A stretch of DNA of 64,000 nt from Pseudoflavonifractor sp964504285. GTDB taxonomy: Bacteria > Bacillota > Clostridia > Oscillospirales > Oscillospiraceae. Shown in pieces: positions 17,896 through 27,175 of this stretch (the stretch's first letter is position 1; each line of letters opens with the position of its first letter). Where the stretch lies: positions 1 to 64,000 of the forward strand of contig CAZDDZ010000002.1 in the NCBI GenBank assembly GCA_964504285.1, written 5' to 3'. The notes below the pieces were generated by a model that was given only the letters and a program-made list of their open reading frames with translations, had not been told where the DNA came from and searched no databases. Position numbers and translations under genes: made by a program.

Positions 17896-19469
17896 TGCTC
17901 AGTGCATCTACTGTTTGGATTGCTTTTGCCCTGTACATGTGTTTCCTTCTGGGTGTTGCCATCTTTGTTACCATGCGTGAAAAGCGTCAAAAGGCTGGCG
18001 GCGGCAGTCTACTGACTGCATCTGTGGCGTGGCCTATCCTGGTCATGACCTATATTGCATCCTTAATGAGTACCTGGGTATTCTTTGCCGGCCCCGGTGC
18101 TTATTACCGCGGCGGCCTTGGATACTGGATTTCCGAAATGAGCTATATTGCGCTTTTCCCCATTATTGCCCACTTTACCATGAACAAGGTATGGGTGGTC
18201 AATCAGCAGAAGCAAGGCTCCTTTGTTACCCCCGCTGACTTCTATTATGAGCGGTTTAAGAGTCCCTTACTGCGTACCATTTTGGGTATCATTTTCCTGG
18301 CGGCCTCTTTCCCGTACATTTCTTCCGTGCTGGTGGCAATTGCACAGGCAGCCCAATACGCCACCGATGGCGCAATCAACTATCGTATGGCTGTCATTGT
18401 AGTCGGTCTGATTATGACTGTGTTCGTCTGCATTGGCGGTGTCAAATCTGCTGCCACAGCAGATACTGTGCAAGGTGTGCTGTTCATTATCATGCTGTGG
18501 GTCATCGTTATTGCCTGTCTAATTGTGGGCTTCGGCGGTTCTCTCAGTGCGGCTATTGACACGCTCTGGAACAATACCCAGTCCTTCTTCTCCTATCCGG
18601 GACCGTCGGGGTGGACGCCATACAGCGGAAGATTCGGCTATCCGTTCTCCTGCGCCATCGGCTGGACGATCATGCTGCCCCATGTATTTGTACGCTCCGG
18701 TTATTTTGGCGACAACCTGAAGGCACAGCGCAAGCTCTCCTTCATTACACCTGTGCTCCAGGCTGTCGTCTGGACGGGTACAATGCTCATCGGTTTAATT
18801 GGCCTGGCTCTTGCAAACAACCTGACATCCGCCGAGAGCGAGCTTATCATTCCCTTCATGGTGAAGAATTTTGTTCTGAACTTCAACCCCACCCTGGCTA
18901 AGATATTAATGATTGGCTTCTTTGTGGGGGCTTCGGCAGTTGGTCTGTCTACTGCCAACGCATTCCTAAGTGTCTCTTCGGCCATTGTGTCCTCCGACCT
19001 GCTTAAAAACACCTTCCATATCAATGTTTCTGAGAAAAACGAGAAGCTGGTCAATCGTGTAATTATTGCCGTGTTGGGTCTGGGTTCTCTGCTTCTGGCA
19101 ATTGATCCGCCTGATTTGATTTTTACACTGATTATGTTCTCCATTGCTATTGTTATGCCACTGTTCCCCATATTGGTTTGCGGGCTTTACTGGAAGAAGG
19201 CTACCAAGCAGGCAGCTGTTGTTTCGGCGCTGGTGGGAACCGTTCTGGTGCTTCTGACCTACTTTGTCTGGAACATTGGCGGTACCTGGTATGGTGCGAT
19301 CGGTATGCTGGGCTCCACCATTACCATGGTAGTGGTCAGCTTGATTACCAAGCAGGACGAAAAGGATGCTCAGCCCTTCTATGACGCACTCAATGCCGGT
19401 ATGAACCGCTTCTACATCGTAAAGGAAAAAGGCAAAGCTGTGAAGGCTGCAGCCAAATCCGCCGACTAA
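17895..19469 (+). CDS. Sodium:solute symporter (SSS family)
   Basis: A 524-residue transporter with about 13 hydrophobic helices in the SSS (LeuT-fold) pattern. Early helices carry ASLMSTWVFFAGPGAYY, and the central GLIMTVFVCIGGVKSAATAD segment fits the family's TM5-6 signature. The C-terminus is cytoplasmic, basic and Ala/Lys-rich. Located between the methyltransferase and the UroD-fold gene, it is the likely importer of the methylated substrate, driven by sodium. Substrates of SSS proteins (proline, pantothenate, choline-type betaines) vary too much to name one. Confidence 0.9.
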   Translation: MLSASTVWIAFALYMCFLLGVAIFVTMREKRQKAGGGSLLTASVAWPILVMTYIASLMSTWVFFAGPGAYYRGGLGYWISEMSYIALFPIIAHFTMNKVWVVNQQKQGSFVTPADFYYERFKSPLLRTILGIIFLAASFPYISSVLVAIAQAAQYATDGAINYRMAVIVVGLIMTVFVCIGGVKSAATADTVQGVLFIIMLWVIVIACLIVGFGGSLSAAIDTLWNNTQSFFSYPGPSGWTPYSGRFGYPFSCAIGWTIMLPHVFVRSGYFGDNLKAQRKLSFITPVLQAVVWTGTMLIGLIGLALANNLTSAESELIIPFMVKNFVLNFNPTLAKILMIGFFVGASAVGLSTANAFLSVSSAIVSSDLLKNTFHINVSEKNEKLVNRVIIAVLGLGSLLLAIDPPDLIFTLIMFSIAIVMPLFPILVCGLYWKKATKQAAVVSALVGTVLVLLTYFVWNIGGTWYGAIGMLGSTITMVVVSLITKQDEKDAQPFYDALNAGMNRFYIVKEKGKAVKAAAKSAD

Positions 19470-19544
19470 TTTTATCATTGACGCAGCGGGGTGGGGGAGA
19501 GGGCACAAGCCCTCCCTTGACCCCAATGCGGGAAGGAAAGTGTT

Positions 19545-20900
19545 ATGGGAAAAGAATTGATTTTTAAGACCATGCGCCACGAGCCAACCGACCGTGTGCC
19601 CTGGGTTCCGTTCTCTGGAATTCATTCCGGAAAGCTTAAGGGATATACTGCCGAGGAAATCCTGAAGGACGGCCATAAGCTCTATGAATCCTTGATGGAG
19701 GTTGCCCGGCTCTATGGTCCTGACGGTATGCCCATCATGTTTGACCTTCAACTGGAAGCGGAAATTCTGGGCTGTGACCTTATGTGGGCGCAGGATAACC
19801 CTCCTTCGGTCGCCAGCCATCCCTTTGAAGGAGATAACAAGGGCATTCCCTGCCGTTGCAAGATGCCTACTGCCGAGTCTGGCCGTATTCCTGTTATGCT
19901 GGAAGCCATGCGCAAGCTCAAGGCTTCTGTGGGTGAGGACATTGCACTTTATGGCCTGATTTGCGGTCCCTTTACCTTGGCCTCTCATCTGCGCGGCAGT
20001 GAGATTTTCTTGGACATGCTCATGGACGAGCAGTATGTCCGCGACCTGGTCGGCTTCTGCGCCGAGGTCTCCATGCGCATGGTGGACTACTACCTGGATG
20101 CCGGCATGGACATCATCGCCGTGGTTGACCCCCTGGTCAGCCAGATTGCACCCGAGTCCTTTGACGCTATGCTGGCCGAGTCTTTTACGGCAGTGTTTGA
20201 CTATATCCGCGGCAAGGGCGCTTTCTCCTCCTTCTTTGTTTGCGGCAACGCAACACCTCAGCTGGAGGTTATGTGCAAGACCAATCCCGACAGTATTGCC
20301 GTAGACGAAAATGTTGATTTTTCTTATGGTAAGAGTATTTCAGACAAATATAATCTGACCATTAGCGGCAACATTCCGCTGACCACTGTCATGCTCCACG
20401 GCGCACCCCAGGACAACATGAAGTTTGTGGTAGACCTGCTGGATAAGGTATCCGACCACCGCAACATGATTGTCAGCCCCGGCTGCGACATGCCCTATGA
20501 TGTTCCGGTAGAGAACACGGTTGCTTGTTCTCAGGCGGTAAAGAATACCGAGCAGGTGCGTGCACTCATTAAGGACTATACCAAGGCAGACGACGATATT
20601 CAGGTAGAGCTGCCCGACTATGAGCACCTGGAGCGTCCTCTTATCGAGGTATTTACCCTGGATTCAGTTCAGTGCGCTGCCTGTACCTACATGATGGCGG
20701 CTGCCATGGGTGCGAAGGAGCACTTTGGCGACAAGCTGGATGTGGTGGAGTATAAATACACCGTTCGTGAGAATGTAGCTCGGTGCAAGCGTATGGGGAT
20801 TACAAATTTGCCCACTATGTGCATTAACGGTGAAATTCGACATGTGTCAATGATTCCTGACAGTGAGGCACTGCGCAGCGAAATCGAAGCTTTGCTGTAA
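19545..20900 (+). CDS. UroD-fold corrinoid methyltransferase fused to a C-terminal thioredoxin-like domain
   Basis: Residues 1-345 form a uroporphyrinogen decarboxylase-type barrel like MtaA/MtbA, which moves a methyl group from a corrinoid protein to an acceptor thiol. The zinc motif of those enzymes (HxC...C) is partly kept: C233 in FVCGN, where the His position is Phe, and C314 in SPGCD. Residues 364-451 look like a thioredoxin or glutaredoxin fold with C377-A-A-C380 and a cis-proline loop NLPTM (421-425). The total of 451 residues exceeds the usual 340-370. As last gene of the operon it is the candidate second methyltransferase. Its acceptor is unknown. Confidence 0.87.
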   Translation: MGKELIFKTMRHEPTDRVPWVPFSGIHSGKLKGYTAEEILKDGHKLYESLMEVARLYGPDGMPIMFDLQLEAEILGCDLMWAQDNPPSVASHPFEGDNKGIPCRCKMPTAESGRIPVMLEAMRKLKASVGEDIALYGLICGPFTLASHLRGSEIFLDMLMDEQYVRDLVGFCAEVSMRMVDYYLDAGMDIIAVVDPLVSQIAPESFDAMLAESFTAVFDYIRGKGAFSSFFVCGNATPQLEVMCKTNPDSIAVDENVDFSYGKSISDKYNLTISGNIPLTTVMLHGAPQDNMKFVVDLLDKVSDHRNMIVSPGCDMPYDVPVENTVACSQAVKNTEQVRALIKDYTKADDDIQVELPDYEHLERPLIEVFTLDSVQCAACTYMMAAAMGAKEHFGDKLDVVEYKYTVRENVARCKRMGITNLPTMCINGEIRHVSMIPDSEALRSEIEALL

Positions 20901-20978
20901 AGATTCCTTTTTTCTCTCATTTTTTAGCATAAACGTCCGTATCCGGGGGGGTGCGGACGCTTGTGCTATCCATGAAAC

Positions 20979-21019
20979 AAAAGTGCTCGTTGCAGAAACT
21001 CTCTGCAACGAGCACTTTT
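20979..21019. terminator. Bidirectional terminator between the UroD-fold and padR genes
   Basis: A perfect 18-bp stem (AAAAGTGCTCGTTGCAGA and complement) has a 5-base loop and is flanked by T-rich and A-rich sequence. It ends the methyltransferase operon and the convergent padR-like transcript. A smaller CGTCCG/CGGACG hairpin lies just before it at about 20936-20957. Confidence 0.9.
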
Positions 21020-21027
21020 ATTATTTG

Positions 21028-21435
21028 TTATTCCTGACGCAGCTTAATGGTCTCATAGGAGGAGGGACCGGGTCTCTCCAGCATGGAAATTACTTCGTCA
21101 ACTCCGCGGCGATAGCTTCGCAGAGTACGCAGCCAGCTGCTCCGGCAATTGCGTCCCTCCTCGGTAATGGAAAATACACGCTTTCCCAAACCGGCGCGAC
21201 AGTCCTGCTCCAGATGGGCGGTTACCAAACCGCGCTCCTCCATCTCACGGAGCACCCGGTAAACCCCAGCCGCATCCGGGGACTCATTTTTCCACAGGCG
21301 GGTATGGGAAATTTTTTGCACAATGCTGTATCCGTGGTCAGGCCCCTGCTCCAGCTGCGCTAAAATGAGCGGTTGCACAAAACGCATTAAGGTGCCGCCC
21401 TGACAGGGACATGGTCTGCTGCCTGATTTTTTCAT
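21028..21435 (-). CDS. PadR-family transcriptional regulator
   Basis: A 135-residue protein with the PadR winged-helix layout: ILAQLEQGPDHGYSIVQKI, a recognition-helix region with SPDAAGVYRVLREMEERGLV, and a wing with KRVFSITEEG. The N-terminus has two cysteines (CPCQGG), an unusual feature that could sense metal or redox. PadR regulators usually repress efflux or stress genes. No obvious target gene lies beside it, though it could control the adjacent loci. An internal ATG (residue 17) would remove the Cys-rich lead. Confidence 0.85.
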   Translation of the reverse strand: MKKSGSRPCPCQGGTLMRFVQPLILAQLEQGPDHGYSIVQKISHTRLWKNESPDAAGVYRVLREMEERGLVTAHLEQDCRAGLGKRVFSITEEGRNCRSSWLRTLRSYRRGVDEVISMLERPGPSSYETIKLRQE

Positions 21436-21550
21436 CAGCGATCTCCTTGAGGCTTATTATTCTATTTTATCACAGCAACAAGCACGTTGACAAGTAAACC
21501 CGGAAAATCAACTGATTTTTACTAAAAGCAGCTTATCACATTGCCTTTTG

Positions 21551-22015
21551 TTATTTGTCGAAGGCAGGATTGGTAAAATAGACGTTTTTCTGATCCATCT
21601 TTTCCTTGGCAAGACGCACCGCTTCGCCGAAGCGCTGGAAATGGACGATTTCGCGCTCTCTCAAAAAACGAATGGCGTCATTGACGTCGGGATCGTCGGA
21701 TAGGCGAAGAATATTATCGTAGGTAACACGTGCTTTTTGCTCTGCTGCCATATCCTCGGTAAGATCGCAGATAATATCACCCTTAACGGCCATGGTGGCT
21801 GCCGTGTAAGGGAATCCGGAAGCGGCAGTGGGGTACACGCCGGTGGTGTGATCGACAAAGTAGGGAGCAAACTCGGCTATGCGCACGTCATTGTCGTTCA
21901 GATTCCGAGTAAGCTGATGGACAATGGCGCCAATCATTTCTAAATGGCCAAGTTCTTCGGTACCTGCCGTGGAGTCGCAACGAACCAGCCAATTGTAGGA
22001 CAAGCGGTTAACAGC
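21551..22015 (-). pseudogene. Truncated manganese-catalase-like spore coat protein (CotJC family)
   Basis: About 150 residues match the C-terminal three quarters of CotJC: TEELGHLEMIGAIVHQL with its E and H metal ligands, FVDHTTGVYP, EDMAAEQKARVTYDNIL and REIVHFQRFGEA. The N-terminal helix, which carries the first Glu ligand and normally comes before this point, is absent. An in-frame TGA occurs at 22016-22018, and a terminator of the next gene occupies the sequence where that helix should be encoded. No good start codon or ribosome binding site is visible (TTG at 22003). It is probably a decayed remnant, consistent with a spore-forming host. Confidence 0.75.
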
Positions 22016-22053
22016 TCATAGATATAAATTATGGATTATTACTAATTGTAAAA

Positions 22054-22096
22054 TAACGCCGGAGCAGACAAATTTTTGTCCGCTCCGGCGTTACAA
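22054..22096 (-). terminator. Terminator of the SLH surface protein gene
   Basis: Read on the minus strand, AACGCCGGAGC pairs with GCTCCGGCGTT around a loop containing a further ACAAAAATTTGT stem, followed by TTATTTT. It lies about 40 bases beyond the stop codon of the 1354-residue surface protein. Confidence 0.85.
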
Positions 22097-22132
22097 ATCA
22101 TATCAAGCTGCTACATGGGGCAGGGGTGCTTA

Positions 22133-25100
22133 TTAGCTGAGATATCGATAGAGAAAGGTGACAATTTGTGCCCGGGAGCAGGAAACCAGGGGAGAGAATG
22201 TGGTTGCGCCGGTACCAGCGGTAATATTTTTCTCCACCGCCCAAAGCACGGCACTGCAATAATAGGCGTTGCTGGCCACATCGGTAAAGGGGGTTGCCGC
22301 CATGGCCTCTGGCGTACCCGCTGTTCGCCAGAGGAAGGTGACGGTTTGGCTGCGAGTCACTGTCATGTCGGGGCTAAATGTGGTTTTACTGGTGCCTACG
22401 GTAATCCCTGTTTCCGTTGCCCACAACAATGCCTTGTAGAAATAGGCATCCGCTGTCACATCCGTGAACGGGCAACTCGTGTTTGTCGGCTCTGGACTGC
22501 CCATGGCCCGCCACAGGAATGTGACGGCTTGGGCGCGGGTGCAGGCTAGGTTGGGTGTAAAGGTGGTGGCGCTGGTACCATTGGTAACGCCATTATCTGC
22601 GGCCCATAGCACGGCATCGTAATAATACGCCCCGTCTGCCACGTCTGTAAATGGATTGGTTTTTTCAGAATACGGATAGGTGAGAAGATAGCTGGACCAT
22701 CCGGTGGTATCCAGCATCAGGTCGTAAATATCCGCTGTTTGGGTGGCGATGGGGGTGAAGCTCTGGGGCACAAGCTTATCGCCCATCTTATGAAATAGGG
22801 CATAGTCAGCGAGCTTGCCGATCATCTTAACATTACGGAGCGTAACGGTGGCCGTGCCGCCGCTAAAGTCGCTGACCACGTTTCCGGTGCTGTCCTTGAG
22901 AGTCAGGTCGAAGATATTTGTGGCCTTTTTGCTGCCCAGCAAGGTAGATTCCTCTGCGGTAAGGTTAGTACCGATTCGCTCATCAATGGAAAGTGTCAGC
23001 CCCTTTCCGTTGGCAGCGCCAGAAATAGAGGCGGCAGCGGTGCGGTTAAAGGCAACTGTATTGCCGTTAGGCACGGTGACGATTAGTCCCGCCACACCGC
23101 CGGCAGCAACAGATTCGCCTACCACTTGAATTATATTTGCCGGCAAATTAACATTGGTAAGTTTATCGCTTAGTCCGGAGAGGTCGATTTTCACCGATTT
23201 TCCGTCCTGGGATGCCGCAGAGATAATTTTGTTCAGGTTCGCTGTCGTGGGAGCCTTTACGGTAACATTGCTGCCCGAGATAGTTACCTCGGTTTTTACC
23301 GTAATATCAGAGCCGGTGACGGGTACCGTAATAGGGTTATATGGTGCTTGTACGGTCAGGGTGCCGTTAATAAACGTCAGCGTATACAAGGCGTCCATGC
23401 CAGATGCCCACCGCACGTTATCCAGGGCGGGAGCAATGAGGAAACTACCCGCGGTAAGTCCGTCGGTTGCAGTGGAAGCTGTCGCATCTACATAGTTTTC
23501 AATTACCGTATCCACGGTGTCTGTGCCGACAAAGCCAAGGAAGGAGACGGTAAAGGTTGGTAGTGCGCCGCCTACGATTATGGATTTGTCATCGGCTTTT
23601 GCAGTAACTGTCTTTTTTCCAACAATTGCGCCGTCGGAGACGATACTGTCTGTGCGTGGAGTGGTACCCACTTTGCCGCCGTCGCTCACCTCACAGGAAA
23701 GCGTATTCCCGATATCGGTTGATTTTGGCGTATAGGTCTTACTTGTCGCACCGTCAATAGAAGCACCATTCAGCTTCCACTGGTATTGAAGCGCACCCCA
23801 CGCATTGGAGCCGGTTACTTCGGCGGAGAGCGGCGCGCCGTATTCTACCGCGCCGGATAGGCTCACCGTTCCGGTAAGTTTATTATCCAAGGTGAGATTG
23901 ACGGCCTGGAAACGGCTGCCGTAGTCGGTGGCCTTCTCCGGGCAAAGTGTTTCGGAAAAAAGCTTTAGGCTATATTTTCCGTTATCCATATCCACCGGGA
24001 CATTTACAATGGCGGTTCCGCTTGTCGTGCTCGGCTTGAGCAGCCGCCCGTAGTACACGTCCTTGCCGGTGTTATCTGCGATAAACGCTGAAATATAGGA
24101 GTTTTCACCAACGGTTGCGTCGGAGTAATTTAATGTAAGTTCACCGCCCTGCCAGGTGGTCATGACGGTGCTGTCCTCGGCAATGGCAAAGGCACTTTCG
24201 GTGTCCACCAAGGTCAGTTTATAAGCATTGGGTGTTTTTGTAACATCTGAAATTTCGTCCAAATTGGGGCTGACGGTACCGTCCTTGGCGGCAGCAGTCT
24301 CAGCGTCTGTGACGAACAGCACGTTACCCAGGTTAAGCTTAAAGGTGGGACGGATACCATTTTTTTTGCTATCTTCATGGGTAACGATTTGTGTGCCGTT
24401 CTGCGTGACAGCCCGTCCTGTATCACCCAGCCACCAATCAGTACTCGCCTGCGCAGTGTCTGCGGTGGCTCGGTCATTCCCGGTCATTCCCCAAACGCCA
24501 TTATCTTTTACTTCCTCCTCAGAGGGGAGGACAATCCTATTACCGTCTTTTATATACGGGAGCAGTGCCGCTTGCTCAATTTTGGTTAAATAGGTGGTGA
24601 AGAAATCACCGTTGAGCCAAGTAGAAATGCCGGTTTGTGCCATACCGGCGGTGACGACGCTGGGGCCGTCATAAAACAGGGTAATATCGGTTTTATCTTT
24701 TGACACGACGCGGTAAGACCCGATTTTCTCCGCTGTATCATTTACCCCGTACATGATTTTACCGTCAGAGGCGTTTGGCTCAAAGGCGGCGGGAGAGTTA
24801 AAGTAAACATTGGAGTCGATGACTGCCGGAGTAAAGGGCGGTGTGCCGAGCTGTACAGTCTGAGCCAAACGGGTTACATTTTCACCCAGGGTAAAGGTGT
24901 ATTCATAAGTTGCGTAGGCATCGTTATAAGCGACATTTCCATCACCGCCGGCAGGAAGCGTGACAGAGGTATAATTCACAAACTGGTCTGTGCTGTTTAG
25001 CGGCCCTTTTCCCATTAAGACGATGGCGCTGTTGTTTTCTATTTCCTCAGTTGCCCCATGTTCATGCCAATATAACTTTTGGCTGTCTTCGTCTATAGAA

Positions 25101-26197
25101 TTGATTTTAGTTTCCGTCTGCGCCACATAGCTGGACAGGTTTGGAATCAGCAGCGCCATGGTGGTGGGGTTGACGGCGTTTTTATTTTTGTTATAAATCT
25201 TGTTTCTGGCAAGGATGGTCTGGTTGGGGGCAACCAAAGTAGATTCCTTTAGCTGGGTTTCATAGGTACTATTGCCGTCGGTGTCAATGTAATATGAGGT
25301 CTCCACGCCTAAGGTAGATCCGCTGTCACTTGCGGTATCGGTATAATAGGCCTTGTCAATGGCGATTTTGGTCTGGGTTATCTTTTCGCCCTCAAACCCT
25401 GTTTCAAATGAGGGTAGATAGGTTGACAAGGAAAAATAAACATTTTTTGCGTTTTCCCGGTTACCAAACACATCAATGGCATTTAAATTGGTGTAAGTAA
25501 AGGTGGTATTGCCCATTTCAAGTGTCAGATTGCCAACAGCGGTTTCAGGGCTGGTACAGACCCAGTTGAGCTTAAAATTGCCACCCGACACCGTCCCCTC
25601 CACATTCTTTTGATTCGCGCCAGTATCATCTTTAAGTGCGGATAAGCTGGTTTTACTGTTAATTTGATAGCTGTATGCACCTTTTCGAAATCTGGTTCCT
25701 CTAAAATTGTCTCCGCTTTGATATTGCATAAAATCCCACAGCAGTCCGTTGGTCATATCGTTTTGTGCTTCGCTCACTGTAAAATTCGTGTTATTTTGAT
25801 TCCAATCTTTGCTATTTAACAAGCTGGGGCCTAACATGCAGGTGTTGTAATCCGAGGTATATGATGTTTTTTTAGGTGTTGTATGCAGGGAAAAGGATAC
25901 ACCATCACGCTCTGCAAACGCTACGGCCCCCTCGATAGCGAAGCTGCGGGTAAAGTCCATGGTGTATTTGCTGGTTATAACGCCACCGCAGCTTACAGTC
26001 CGACTTCTTTCAAAGATAAGCTTTGGAGAATTGTCAGTGCCTTCAATTTTGGGAATGGAGAATCCACTCTTACTTACATAAGAAACCCGATATAATAGAT
26101 TTTCAGTATTGGTAATCTCTGCTGCTGCCGCCCTCATGGGCAACAGGGACAGAAGTACACATAGTGTAAGCACTGTACTTAAAATTCGATTTTTCAT
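22133..26197 (-). CDS. Large secreted surface protein with DUF6273-like, Ig/MBG-like and three SLH domains
   Basis: A 1354-residue protein. Residues 1-26 are a signal peptide ending in AAAAE. An unrecognised N-terminal region follows. Residues of about 470-640 (with GISTWLNGDFFTTYL, WWLGDTG and IRPTFKLN) resemble the DUF6273 fold seen in many clostridial surface proteins. Ig-like and MBG-like sandwich domains follow (about 770-970), then a further beta-rich region, and three SLH domains (about 1175-1354, each with PFTDV and a TRAQAVTFLWR-type helix) that anchor the protein to pyruvylated wall polymers. The ATG follows AAGGAGGAAC. It is possibly controlled by the LytTR regulator just upstream. 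Confidence 0.88.
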   Translation of the reverse strand: MKNRILSTVLTLCVLLSLLPMRAAAAEITNTENLLYRVSYVSKSGFSIPKIEGTDNSPKLIFERSRTVSCGGVITSKYTMDFTRSFAIEGAVAFAERDGVSFSLHTTPKKTSYTSDYNTCMLGPSLLNSKDWNQNNTNFTVSEAQNDMTNGLLWDFMQYQSGDNFRGTRFRKGAYSYQINSKTSLSALKDDTGANQKNVEGTVSGGNFKLNWVCTSPETAVGNLTLEMGNTTFTYTNLNAIDVFGNRENAKNVYFSLSTYLPSFETGFEGEKITQTKIAIDKAYYTDTASDSGSTLGVETSYYIDTDGNSTYETQLKESTLVAPNQTILARNKIYNKNKNAVNPTTMALLIPNLSSYVAQTETKINSIDEDSQKLYWHEHGATEEIENNSAIVLMGKGPLNSTDQFVNYTSVTLPAGGDGNVAYNDAYATYEYTFTLGENVTRLAQTVQLGTPPFTPAVIDSNVYFNSPAAFEPNASDGKIMYGVNDTAEKIGSYRVVSKDKTDITLFYDGPSVVTAGMAQTGISTWLNGDFFTTYLTKIEQAALLPYIKDGNRIVLPSEEEVKDNGVWGMTGNDRATADTAQASTDWWLGDTGRAVTQNGTQIVTHEDSKKNGIRPTFKLNLGNVLFVTDAETAAAKDGTVSPNLDEISDVTKTPNAYKLTLVDTESAFAIAEDSTVMTTWQGGELTLNYSDATVGENSYISAFIADNTGKDVYYGRLLKPSTTSGTAIVNVPVDMDNGKYSLKLFSETLCPEKATDYGSRFQAVNLTLDNKLTGTVSLSGAVEYGAPLSAEVTGSNAWGALQYQWKLNGASIDGATSKTYTPKSTDIGNTLSCEVSDGGKVGTTPRTDSIVSDGAIVGKKTVTAKADDKSIIVGGALPTFTVSFLGFVGTDTVDTVIENYVDATASTATDGLTAGSFLIAPALDNVRWASGMDALYTLTFINGTLTVQAPYNPITVPVTGSDITVKTEVTISGSNVTVKAPTTANLNKIISAASQDGKSVKIDLSGLSDKLTNVNLPANIIQVVGESVAAGGVAGLIVTVPNGNTVAFNRTAAASISGAANGKGLTLSIDERIGTNLTAEESTLLGSKKATNIFDLTLKDSTGNVVSDFSGGTATVTLRNVKMIGKLADYALFHKMGDKLVPQSFTPIATQTADIYDLMLDTTGWSSYLLTYPYSEKTNPFTDVADGAYYYDAVLWAADNGVTNGTSATTFTPNLACTRAQAVTFLWRAMGSPEPTNTSCPFTDVTADAYFYKALLWATETGITVGTSKTTFSPDMTVTRSQTVTFLWRTAGTPEAMAATPFTDVASNAYYCSAVLWAVEKNITAGTGATTFSPLVSCSRAQIVTFLYRYLS

Positions 26198-26308
26198 TAT
26201 AGTTCCTCCTTGGCTATTTTTTTAAGAATACCATAGCATTTATTTTTTCTCGTGTGCAAAAATTTTCGTAAAACGACGGTTATTTCGCATGAAGCGACAT
26301 AAAACGCA

Positions 26309-26343
26309 AGCACACCTCTTGATAAACCATCAAGAGGTGTGCT
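26309..26343 (-). terminator. Terminator overlapping the end of the LytTR regulator gene
   Basis: A 14-bp perfect stem, AGCACACCTCTTGA with its complement, has a 7-base loop. The stop codon of the regulator is inside the stem, and GCGTTTTATG follows on the minus strand. Confidence 0.85.
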
Positions 26344-27136
26344 CTACGAGGAAATTTAATTGGCAAGTGGGAGTATTACAGTGGTGTAAACAAAGCTGCT
26401 CCTTCGATTGGGCAAATATGTAGTCAAAGTAGGTGTTCTTTAGCTCCCGAAAGCCACGCTTAGGAATTGGAATTTGTTCGCCGCTGTGTAGAATAATCTG
26501 TTCTGGTTGAATGATACGAATGGCCTTTTGATTGACGATATAACCCTTATATGGAGTAATAAACTGTCCCGGCGAGAGCGACTCCAATTCCTTGAGAAAC
26601 CCGCTCAGGGAACGCTGGCCTTCGGTACACGGGCCGCTTTTTGTGTAAATGGTAAGGAGATGACCACGGCTTTCAATGTACAAAATTTCATCAATATCTA
26701 CAAGGCGAGCACCGCCGCCCTCCGGCTTAATGACAAGATTTTTAGTTGAGGTGCTGGAAAAACGTGCCATGGTGCGATCCATAGCTTCGTTAAACTGCAT
26801 CTGTGAAAAAGGTTTGAGTAAGTAGTGGGCGGCCTTTAGTGCAAAAGCGTCAATGGCATACTCATTGCTGGTGGTGAGAAATATAATCTCCGTCCTGTCT
26901 CGGCGATCGCGGATCTCCTTTGCCACATCAATGCCTAAAATGCCGGGCATGCAAATGTCCAGCAGAACAATGTCCCAGCCGCCGGTTTTCTCCAGACTTT
27001 CCAAAAGGTGAAGAGGGTTGTCAAACTGGCTGATTTGAACTTCGCAGTCCGGGTGGGTAGAAAAGTATATTTTAGCAGCGGAAAGGATTACTGTAAGCTG
27101 GTCGGAGTTGTCGTCGCAGATGGCAATGTGAAGCAT
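26330..27136 (-). CDS. LytTR-family response regulator (AgrA/LytR-like), orphan
   Basis: A 268-residue response regulator. The receiver domain (1-120) has the acidic pair in CDD, the phosphoacceptor Asp in IVLLDICMPG, the Thr/Ser in FLTTSNE and the Lys in LLKPF. The LytTR DNA-binding domain (about 140-240) has YIESRGHLLTIYT and FITPYKGYIVN. No sensor kinase is beside it, although such regulators usually pair with HPK10 kinases. The ATG at 27136 with GAGGT 7 bases upstream is chosen over the one at 27142. It sits upstream of the SLH protein on the same strand but is separated by a terminator. Confidence 0.88.
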   Translation of the reverse strand: MLHIAICDDNSDQLTVILSAAKIYFSTHPDCEVQISQFDNPLHLLESLEKTGGWDIVLLDICMPGILGIDVAKEIRDRRDRTEIIFLTTSNEYAIDAFALKAAHYLLKPFSQMQFNEAMDRTMARFSSTSTKNLVIKPEGGGARLVDIDEILYIESRGHLLTIYTKSGPCTEGQRSLSGFLKELESLSPGQFITPYKGYIVNQKAIRIIQPEQIILHSGEQIPIPKRGFRELKNTYFDYIFAQSKEQLCLHHCNTPTCQLNFLVEHTS

Positions 27137-27175
27137 AGGCATTACCTCATGTAAGAGTTTGTCAAAATATAACTT

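Noticed and set aside
19545..20900. Annotation as haem-pathway uroporphyrinogen decarboxylase (HemE) or as MtgA
   Set aside because: The corrinoid locus, the FVCGN/SPGCD cysteines and the C-terminal extension fit MtaA/MtbA-like enzymes and not HemE. MtgA belongs to a different (MtrH/MeTr-like) family.
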